Source of the DNA: Papiliotrema nemorosa
Lineage: Eukaryota; Basidiomycota; Tremellomycetes; Tremellales; Rhynchogastremaceae
DNA length: 64,000 nucleotides
Reading direction: 5' to 3'
NCBI GenBank assembly: GCA_032158125.1
Contig: JASKOT010000013.1
Span: 372,001-436,000 of the forward strand
This document shows, one piece after another, positions 55,915-64,000 of the stretch (position 1 is the first letter of the stretch; every line of letters starts with the position of its first letter). The position numbers were made by a program, and so were the translations under genes. The notes under the pieces were generated by a model, which was given only the letters and a program-made list of their open reading frames with translations, was not told where the DNA came from and ran no database searches.

Positions 55915-56971
55915 ATGTTCATGACCAGGTATGTATACCTAAAGGTGACCGACCATGACCTGAGGCGCTGATCGTACTAGATCAGAATATGACCGTGGTG
56001 TCAACACATTCTCTCCAGAGGTGAGCTTTATAGATCTCTAGCAGTGATACAAGCTCATTGACAGGGTCGTCTCTTCCAAGGTGCGCTCTACAGGTATTAC
56101 GGGCGACGGTACTGATGGCTTAGTCGAGTATGCCATGGAAGCTATCAAGGTGAGCTTTTGTAATCGCGACATTCAGAAAGCTGATCCTTAGCTTGGATCA
56201 ACTACAGTTGGAATCACCACACCGGAAGGAACTGTCCTAGCTGTCGAGAAACGGGTCCCTTCCCCTCTCCTCGAATCATCCTCCATCGAGAAGATCATGG
56301 AGATTGACTCTCATATTGGATGCGCTATGTCTGGATTGACTGCCGATGCGAGGACAATGGTGGACCACGCTCGAGTCACCTCTCAATCACATGCCTTCAC
56401 TTATGATGAGAAGATTGGGGTGGAGAGTTGTGCTCAGGCCGTTTGTGATTTGGCGCTCAGGTTCGGAGAGTCGGTCCAGGATGACGATGCGTTGATGGTG
56501 AGTTTCAAACATCAAGCTGCATATGGTCTCGGTGAGGGGAAACTGATGATAGTCCCGACCATTCGGTGTTGCTCTGTTGATTGCTGGTATCGATGAGAAA
56601 GGTCCGCAATTGTGAGTCTCCGCGTGTACATTGTCTGAAGCTGACACTTAGGTATCACACCGATCCTTCCGGGACTTTCGTTCGATATGATGCCAAAGCT
56701 ATCGGATCGGGGTCTGATGCCGCTCAGCAATCCCTGCAGGACGCTTTTCACAAGGTGAAGCTGTCACATCCATGCTTTTGATCATAGCTGACATGTACAG
56801 CAAATGACCCTGAAGGAGGCCTTGACATTGGCACTGAAAACTCTTAAACAAGTTATGGAGGAGAAGCTGGATGAGAACAATGTCCAATTAGCCCAGGTCA
56901 CCCCGGCGAAGGGCTTTGAGATTCTGAGTACTGCCGCTTTGAAGGAGGTCATCGAGGGGATCGCCGCATAG
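55915..56971 (+). CDS. PUP2: 20S proteasome subunit alpha 5
   Basis: Eight or so exons, several tiny: 55915..55928 (14 nt), then one encoding [13 protein letters not shown], 56066..56081 (16 nt, GRLFQ), and 56124..56149 (26 nt, VEYAMEAIK). The spliced start [20 protein letters not shown] is the proteasome alpha signature, followed by [39 protein letters not shown] and [20 protein letters not shown]. The end is KEVIEGIAA. About 250 residues, normal for alpha 5 (PSMA5/Pup2), which forms part of the outer ring that gates substrate entry; alpha subunits have no catalytic Thr. Confidence 0.93.
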
Positions 56972-57050
56972 AGTATAAGCAGGAAAGATTATATGACCAT
57001 GCATGATACTGCAACGCCGTGAATCGAGTGGTTTCCTCAATCCGTTTTGC

Positions 57051-57890
57051 TCACTTCGTCGCAACATCGTTTTTAAGGTCCGGAGTGAACAACTTCAACG
57101 TTGACCAGCCCCAACTCCCCGCTCTATCCCATATACTGGCTCCGGGACCTCCGCCTCCATCTACTCCCTTGGTGCCCGTCTGACCTGCCGTGTCGTCACG
57201 TAAGTCCACCATAATTCCCAACTGGATCACCTCACCATCCTCTCGTGACAAGCTCAAAGCGTCCCATTCCAAGGAAGACTCCACATACCCTGCCTCACCT
57301 TCGGACTTTCTCGACGGCTCTCCAAAGTGCCCGACGAGATCCTTCCCCGTAATGCTCGAGCCGACTTCGAATGTCACACCCCTCGTGAGAGGCTCAGACG
57401 CACTCGCCGTCGACGCTGCTGGTGAGTCATCTTGAACTCCAGCAGGAGAGAGACGGTCTGAGAGGTCATTTGGTGATACGAAATCTCGGTTCAGTAACTC
57501 ACTGCTTGGTACACTTGGGCGCATAGGCACCACTGTATCTGGAAAGCGGAAAGTGACTGGTAGATTCGGGGCAGTATAACCGGCCAGAGGGTCTTTCCTT
57601 CTTCCCCTCTTCGTAGCAAGAGAACCCGAGACAGGGTACCTTCTTGGGTTGACGACGTCGATATGGCTCAACGTGAGAACAGAAGAGACATTGGAGGATG
57701 CCGTGTAACAAAGCGATATTCCAAGTTGATAGTAGGTATGGTATGTTGCGTCCGGATACGTTTGGATAGTAGGTTCGTATACGCTTTTTCCGGCAGTGGA
57801 AGGTCCAGCCAGGCCTCGCACTTGATGGAGACCTTCTTTGACCTCGTCCGCCGTCTGTCCCAAAAGACTGTAGAGATCCGAAGCTTCCAT
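57051..57890 (-). CDS. conserved-looking hypothetical protein
   Basis: Single exon, 279 residues, 3' end 80 bp from the proteasome gene stop (converging). The N-terminus is MEASDLYSLLGQTADEVKEG; the part IQTYPDATYHTYYQLGISLC looks like a structured core with strands, and SHIDVVNPRRYPVSGSLA follows. The middle is Ser/Pro-rich and the C-terminal part LTRGVTFEVGSSITGKDLVG to EVIQLGIMVDLRDD is predicted beta-rich. No named family is recognised. Lack of membrane segments suggests a soluble protein. Confidence 0.6.
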   Translation of the reverse strand: MEASDLYSLLGQTADEVKEGLHQVRGLAGPSTAGKSVYEPTIQTYPDATYHTYYQLGISLCYTASSNVSSVLTLSHIDVVNPRRYPVSGSLATKRGRRKDPLAGYTAPNLPVTFRFPDTVVPMRPSVPSSELLNRDFVSPNDLSDRLSPAGVQDDSPAASTASASEPLTRGVTFEVGSSITGKDLVGHFGEPSRKSEGEAGYVESSLEWDALSLSREDGEVIQLGIMVDLRDDTAGQTGTKGVDGGGGPGASIWDRAGSWGWSTLKLFTPDLKNDVATK

Positions 57891-58602
57891 TTTGGCTAAT
57901 TGAAGCCGGTCGTCCTACAGAAATCGTGATATCGAGAATTGCGGGATTGAGTGTTTCAGGTCAAGAACGTAGAGTAGTTCCGCTGGAATCGGTTCGGATT
58001 GATTTCGGGGCAGAGATCTTTTTTCGAAAAGCGGCAGCCATAATGTCAAAGCCTCTCGCAAATTGGAATGCATTGGATGAAGCTGAATGCTACAGAGGTT
58101 CACAGATGCATGTAGTGGTGAGGGATGCAATCCATGGGCCAACACGATGTATCCATCGATCATTCGCGTGTTTCTCCGTGGGGACCATTGCCGCTGTTGC
58201 CGCCCGGGGGGGAGACAACGGGGGGAGCGGGATCAAAAACGTCACTGGGGGGAGGGGGGACGAGGTAGCGAGGGAACATCCACATAAGTTAGATACCCGC
58301 CTCGCTTTTTGCATCAGACACCACCTTGACGACGAGGAACACACGCACAAAGCAACAAGTGAGTAGGAACCTGTCTGTCGATCGAGTGCTACACACGACA
58401 CTGTGTGTCGCACAGGGATCCCTCTTGAAACCCCCCTTTCTCCACGGGTCCCACCGACCCCATCCGAACGCATGCCCGACCTTCCTTTGTCCAGCAATAT
58501 GGACATTCCTTCCAGCTATCCTTTTCCTACCTCTGTGTTGTGGCATTCTACCTATCCTACCTAGCCGACATGCTCAAGCTCACAGCTGTAGAACGAATCA
58601 AA
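57891..58602. promoter_or_regulatory. divergent promoter, hypothetical / hexokinase
   Basis: About 710 bp between divergent start codons. It includes a G-rich stretch near 58206..58262. Open frames on both strands lack domains; a frame continuous with hexokinase reaches back to about 58540. Confidence 0.45.
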
Positions 58603-60949
58603 ATGTCAGACCCATCTGCTCCACCTCCCAATCAACCTAACCCTGGCTCGCTTGCCGAGCGACTCGAAAAGCTCAACACCTCTGCCGTAGAGTCTCCCAC
58701 TTCTTCGGCTCCAGGTACACCCACTGGTCATGGTCGATCAGTCCAGGACAACGGGACCAACCTCGGTTCTGCCATGGGTCGAAAGCCCAGTATCGGACAC
58801 AAGGCGGAACCTTTCGCCATGGAGCGACGAGTCTCCGGTTCAGCACCGGGAAGTAGGCGACCGTCCAGGAGAGGAAGTGGAGTCGTCATGACTCCTAGTG
58901 GAGCACAACATGTGTATCACACTAGAACTCATGTGCGTCAAGGCTTGTATTCCTGAGAGCATTGGATTGAGCTAATGATACTAGGAGGATGTCGAGTTTC
59001 CTCATGCCGAGAAGAGTAAGAGGGGTCATGGAGTATGTTGGACCTCGCTGATTTGGTTCAGAGACTATCGCCGACCACTTGCGAAAGTTCGAGAGTCTCT
59101 TGACCCGTGAGCACCCAATATCACCTGATGAGCTGTACTGACGGTAGTCACCCCTCAACGAATGAGGATGATTGTCGATGCCATTGAGCAGACTTTGGAC
59201 CGTGGATTGCAGAAAGATGGTCAGGTCGTGGTGAGTCGAGACAACGTCTCGCATATAGGCCTTTCGCTTACCACCCATTTCCTCTTACCTCACCTGCACG
59301 TTTATACCCATAGCCTATGAGTGAGTCTGAGATCACCGAAGGACTCTCAGAGCTGATGGCCTAGTTCCCACTTTTGTCTTCGGCTGGCCTTCTGGAAAAG
59401 AGGTCGGGGAATACCTGGCTCTCGATCTCGGTGGAACCAACCTGCGAGTCTGCTTGGTCACCTTACTGGGAGAGGGCAAGTTCGAGGTCACCCAGACAAA
59501 GTACCGATTGACAGAGGAGCAGAAGCAAAATGAGGGACAGCTGCTGTGAGCTGTCTAACCGTGCGCTTCTGAAGCTCATCGACAGCTTGGATTTCTGTGC
59601 GGAATGTTTGGATAGCTTCATCAGGGACAGTCTTGGACGAACAGATGAAGACGCAAAACTCCCCCTCGGTTTCACTGTGAGTGACATTCGTCATCGGGAG
59701 CTTGATAAGCTGATTTTTTGTAGTTCTCGTACCCTTGCTCGTGAGCTTAGTCACAGAATCTGATAACATCAGCTGACACCCGTAGGCAACTGCGAATCGA
59801 CCACGGAGGTGAGGATCCCTCTCGAAAAAATCGCACGACGCTGACGAGCAGAACTGATCAGGTGGACCAAGGGTTTCGGCGCTCCCAACATCGAGGGTCG
59901 AGACGTCGCCGCCATGTTCATGGACTCGCTGAAACGACTTGTAAGTGATAACAGCGAGCGCAAGCAGCACTGACTGCTAGAATGTCCCCGTTGAGCTCAC
60001 TGCCTTGATCAACGACACCACCGGAACCCTCGTCGCCTCCAACTACGTTGACCCAAACACAAAGATCGCTGTCATCTTTGGTACTGGATGCAACGCTGCA
60101 TACATGGAGACCTCTGAGAACATACCCAAGATGAGCGCTCTCGGACTGCCCGAGGGAACCGGTATGGCTATCAACTGCGAGTGGGGAGCATTCGACTCGT
60201 TCGAACATCAACATCTCCCTCGAACCAAGTATGACATCATCATCGACGAGTCTTCCAACAAGCCCGGAGAGCAATCTTTCGAAAAGATGATCGCCGGTCT
60301 CTACCTCGGAGAGGTGTTCCGACTCATCTTGTGCGACTTGATCGATTCGGGAGATCTGTTCTTGGGACAAAACACGTACAAGTTGGAAAAAGCATACGCT
60401 TTCGACACTGCTTTCCTCAGTTTGATGGAGAGGTGGGTCATGCGATTGGTGATGGTGCCTTGCTGACAACAGTGACCCTACCGACGAGCTCTTGACGATC
60501 ATTGGTGTCTTCAACCACTTCTTCGGTATCGAAACCACCGTAGAGGAGCGACAATTCTTCCGACAACTTGCCGTCTTGATTGGTACCCGAGCAGCCCGAC
60601 TTTCGGCTTGTGGTATTGCTGCCATTGTCAGCAAGAAGGGATACTTGAAGGACGGTTGTGCCGTCGGTGCCGATGGATCGTTGTACAACGTGAGCTATTG
60701 CATCGTCTCAACATTGCCGAGCTGACATTCCCAGAAATACCCGCATTTTGCTGATCGAGTCCACCAAGCCCTGGTCGACATCTTTGGTGAGGCTGGCAAG
60801 AAGATTGTCACGCATCACGCCGAGGATGGTTCAGGTGTGGGCAGCGCTATCATCGCTGGTGAGTGACACGCTTCGAGGCGACATCATCGGCTGACGACAC
60901 AGCTATGACAAAGGAGCGAAAGGAGAAGGGATTCTTCGTCGACTTCTAA
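58603..60949 (+). CDS. hexokinase with N-terminal Ser/Arg-rich extension
   Basis: About 14 exons, including microexons 59314..59320 (7 nt), 59724..59740 (17 nt) and 59786..59808 (23 nt). Hexokinase marks in order: KDGQVVPMIPTFVFGWPSGK (needs the 7-nt exon), EYLALDLGGTNLRVCLV (ATP/phosphate loop), LPLGFTFSYPC (needs the 17-nt exon), IRWTKGFGAPNIEGRDV, LTALINDTTGTLVASNY with the catalytic Asp, IFGTGCNAAYME, and the end HHAEDGSGVGSAIIAAMTKE. It phosphorylates glucose with ATP in glycolysis. A Ser/Pro/Arg-rich extension of about 115 residues (MERRVSGSAPGSRRPSRRGS) precedes the domain and is unusual for the family; it carries basic Ser sites suited to PKA-type kinases (inference). Confidence 0.93.
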
Positions 60950-61365
60950 AGTGTCCTGACGGGAGTCAGATTAGAATTATTCGGTATGTGATTAAGACCT
61001 GGGATGTGAACAATCGGATCTGCCAAAACAAAACGCAACACTTATGCATTACGAAGTATCAAGAGCAGCGTTCGGCTGAATTGGACTGGAAATTTTCCCA
61101 TCTGACCCGATCGCGACGATCCAGGCACACACCGCTAGGGGATACGAGGCTACCTTTGGTTGTCAAGGTATACTGATCAACCGTGCAACGACTCGTGGCT
61201 GTGTAAGGGGCCCTTGATAACGGTTACAAGGCGACGACTCAACGCTTTCAAGACGTCGATCACAAGCACAATCCCTCTCATAATATGGACTTCTGGAGCT
61301 ATCTTCCCTTTTGTCATTCTCCTCTTCTCATTCAGCGATCCACCTCTTGAACCACAAGCATCACA
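60950..61365. other. intergenic
   Basis: 3' flank of hexokinase and promoter of the next plus-strand gene. No gene seen. Confidence 0.45.
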
Positions 61366-62812
61366 ATGGATCGACCGCATTGTACACCACCCCCTCAAGC
61401 CGTCTACCCTCTCACTCCCCCGCAAACCGGCCATCGACATAAAAAGTCCAAATTCAAGGCATCTCACGTCATCCCTCCTAATTCACCAACTATTCCGAAG
61501 CACGAACCTACCACTCCCGAATCGCCAGGTAGCGATATAGTAGTGGTTGACGGTATCGAATTGCCAGCGATCATACGAAATGCAAAGCAGCCTTCTGGAT
61601 CTCCGGGCCCCACCACCTGGCGCTTTGTCGATCTCGGCCCGCCCACACCTGAGGCTCACACTCATCCGGATCCCGAGAAGAACAACGACTGCGCTTCTCA
61701 CAATGAGGTGAACGATGCGGACGATGACTATGACGCTCTTCTGGAAGTTTTACACCGTGCCACGGCAAGAAGGACCGGTAGTCCGCCCTTTGGCGGGATA
61801 GCTATCCGCCCGTATAGTGGTGCGGGAGGAGTATGGTGGTGTCCGTCTGCGATGTCCGATCGTGACGCCGCGGATATTCTCGCTTCGGCCAGCAGCAGCG
61901 GGACGAGCAACCCTGACACACCAGTCAAGGCTGACGAGATCAGGGAGACCCTAGCTTGCGAGAAGAGGGGAAATGGAAGGAATGTGTCGCTCCTCCCGTT
62001 GACCATTGTGGATGACGAGAGTGACGAGGAGCTTCTCCGAGAGTCGAAACACGAGCCTATGGATGTCGACCCGGACATTGATATGGGAGATATGTTGTAT
62101 GTCCGGACTGAAAGAAGTCAAGCGATCGTCAGAGTAAGTCAATACCTGGTGCCGCAAGTGCCTACATACAATAGCTCATCATTGCCAGAGAGAACCCGCT
62201 ACCGGCATGGTCATTGCTCGAAACGAGAACAACGGTGTAGTCCACCTTGGAAGCTCGAGCAAAGCCTTATCGAAGCGAGCGCGACCAGTCCATGGGGTGG
62301 AGTATGAATCGAGTGGCGATGAAGATATTGAGTATACTGGATCTCTCCACCCTTTACATAAACGACCTCGAGGGGAAGAAGCCGAGAGCCGAGAAATGAC
62401 TCCCTTGCAGGAAGTCGTCAAGTGTCCCACGTGCAACTGCAGCTGCGGAGGACAGCCCCGAGATGGTCGAGAGCACTCGGCCGATGCGGAAGAAGGTCAT
62501 CACAGACGAGACAATGGAGATTCAGCGGCACCTGCGGGCAGAATCGCATGGAGCAAGTCGCTTTCCCGAAAGGTACTCCGAAACATACTCCGTGAGTTTG
62601 AAGCCTAAATCCCGACACACCTCGACTGATTCTCAGATGCTCTGCTGAACGAAGGGGGCTCTCTCCGAACGAAATGGGGAAACAAGGCGGGACACTGGGC
62701 TGAATTGGCGGTGGCTATGGGAGCGGAGGGCGGGGATCATGATCGTGTGAGAAATGTGGCAAGGAGGATGCAGGAGTATCTGCCTGAGATGATGAGGCGG
62801 GGACAGATCTAG
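61366..62812 (+). CDS. hypothetical protein, acidic with Cys cluster
   Basis: Three predicted exons, about 440 residues. Starts MDRPHCTPPPQAVYPLTPP. It is Pro/Ser-rich with a compact segment PPFGGIAIRPYSGAGGVWWC, then acidic DDESDEELLRES and MDVDPDIDMGDM, a Cys cluster VKCPTCNCSCGG, and a helical C-terminus (GHWAELAVAMGAEG, then VARRMQEYLPEMMRRGQI). No family is recognised; the Pro-rich acidic composition suggests a nuclear regulatory protein. The final exon is supported by in-frame reading to TAG at 62810..62812. Confidence 0.55.
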
Positions 62813-63316
62813 ATAGAAGCTGAACCAAGCATCGCACATATTCTTAGGTGGCTCGTTGGATATTTTGACTATTTACTCGTACTTGCCTATGCTATTCATG
62901 CGAGATCTGATATTCCTCCACCCCTGATGTAGAGTGCCACGCATAGACCTACCTCGCCGCACGTGAGTTGATGACGTAAGCCGACGATCTCTGGATCTGG
63001 TCTGACTTTTGAACCGCGAAGTCACTCCCTTGTCTCGCAACATTCGACGCATACGGTCAACCTCGACTGCAGAGGACCACACATAAGGAGCAGATCATAT
63101 CGGTTTGCGGCCCCTGCTCTCCTTCTACTCCAACACCTCCTGTCACATTGGCCTAGGAGTAATCTCATCCTCACCATCGACTACTTTGACTTTCTCTCTT
63201 TACCCCCTCCGCAAACTAGACAGCTGTACACCTCTCCCGAGAATAGGTCACTCGAATACTCACCTCCAAGCACAACAAAACGGGACAGACGCCCTGAGGC
63301 AGCCTCATCCTCCGAC
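62813..63316. other. intergenic, promoter of right-edge gene
   Basis: 3' flank of the previous gene and promoter/5' UTR of the partial gene. It contains a CACGTG near 62960. No gene seen. Confidence 0.45.
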
Positions 63317-64000
63317 ATGGGCAAGAACAAAGGCAAGCTTCGAAAGAAGCCAGCCGGCAAGGACGACAATGCCCAACCCAATGTACCTAAACCGAAACCC
63401 CCTTCTTTCCTCTTACCCTCATCGGCAGGTACCTCTACCACTACCAGCCTAGATGCACAGATCGAGGGACTGCCCAAAACTCCAGGCAAGGAGACCAGGG
63501 GTTTTGACATCGGTTCGAGCTCTACCAAACCATCGCACGAAGAACACAGTTTGACCTCGTGGGTCTCTCATCGCTTGTGGTGATGTGTGTTGAACTGATA
63601 TCCAGCGGGGCTAAATCATCATCTATCAGCTCGTCACCACCTCACGACGCGACCGCTGTTCTTGCTGCACTCGCGGCCAAATCTCCCCGAGCACCTTCCC
63701 CCCTACCTCCTACCTCCCCTCATGCGATTGTTCGAAGTCACGCTCTTCAACGAGACCCGTCCGACGGCTCAGGAGACAGACCCGCTTCCGTCCACTCTAC
63801 CGCTTCCAACGCACCTAGTGTGATTCGACGAGATGGAAAGGGCGTCTCATTCATGCCTTCTTCTCCGCATGCCGTCTCAGCCTTTGAGCATTCTACCGAT
63901 CCTGTCGAAGCATCTGCTATCGTCGAACGACCCGCAATGGGACGAACGGCAAGTGGGGCAGTCAGGGAAATCGTCAGTCTGAGTAAAGCAGGAAAGGGGA
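63317..64000 (+). CDS. partial gene, Ser/Pro-rich N-terminus (cut by right edge)
   Basis: Starts MGKNKGKLRKKPAGKDD with a basic patch. Exon 1 ends in SLTS at about 63561, a 46-nt intron (GTGGGT donor, CTGAT branch, CCAG acceptor) follows, and exon 2 is open to the window end. Everything visible is low-complexity Ser/Thr/Pro/Ala with SP sites and a VIRRDGKGVSFMPSSPHA block. The conserved domain must lie beyond the edge; no family can be named. Confidence 0.5.

Noticed and set aside
1..64000. Transposons, CRISPR arrays, tRNAs and rRNAs
   Set aside because: No transposase, reverse transcriptase, long terminal repeats, spaced repeats or tRNA/rRNA sequence was recognised by eye; a tRNA search program could still find an isolated tRNA.

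Overview
The window is a gene-dense stretch of a fungal nuclear genome, most likely a basidiomycete yeast of the Tremellomycetes (Cryptococcus/Kwoniella/Tremella group). This is inferred from many very short introns (mostly 40-60 nt, a few 32-36 nt) with GT-AG ends and CTNA branch points, UTRs and intergenic gaps of a few hundred bases, and typical eukaryotic housekeeping genes (SEN1, NAC beta, RACK1, proteasome alpha 5, hexokinase, an RNF216-like RBR ligase). No prokaryotic, viral or transposon gene was recognised. Gene models were built by hand from open frames, splice signals and phase, so exon joins are predictions.

Layout. 0.2-4.7 kb: five very small two-exon genes, all on the minus strand; four have a clear TATA box about 95-130 nt upstream of the ATG, and three share an undescribed motif. 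5.4-9.8 kb: a PLP aminotransferase (+), a Cue1-like ER ubiquitin-system protein (-) and a secreted protein of seven two-cysteine repeats (-). 10.7-22.5 kb (+): SEN1 helicase, a Spo12-like protein, and a 931-residue membrane/coiled-coil protein. 22.7-27.2 kb (-): an FCP1/NIF-domain protein with a prion-like N-terminus and a DHA1 drug:H+ antiporter. 27.7-34.2 kb: dienelactone hydrolase family (+), mitochondrial YqeY/Aim41 (-), a basic nuclear-type protein (+), NAC beta (-) and, divergently, a securin candidate (+). 34.6-40 kb (+): DUF1295 reductase family and a PH-like protein. 40.5-49.5 kb: a protein with a 15-nt microexon (-), a caprin-like protein (-), PDCD5 (+), RACK1 (-) with a U24 snoRNA in its last intron, and two paralogous genes of unknown function (-). 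50.7-55.2 kb (-): an acidic protein and an RNF216-like RBR E3 ligase. 55.9-64 kb: proteasome alpha 5 (+), a hypothetical protein (-), hexokinase (+), a hypothetical protein (+) and a gene cut by the right edge (+).

There is no evident pathway cluster apart from the small-gene array and the paralog pair. Several genes touch proteostasis (Cue1, RBR ligase, proteasome, NAC, RACK1) or mitosis (Spo12-like, securin-like), but gene order looks like ordinary eukaryotic interspersion. The most unusual features are the small-gene array, the dibasic-linked cysteine-repeat secreted protein, the RACK1-intron U24 snoRNA, a 7-nt hexokinase microexon plus other microexons, and introns of only 32-36 nt.
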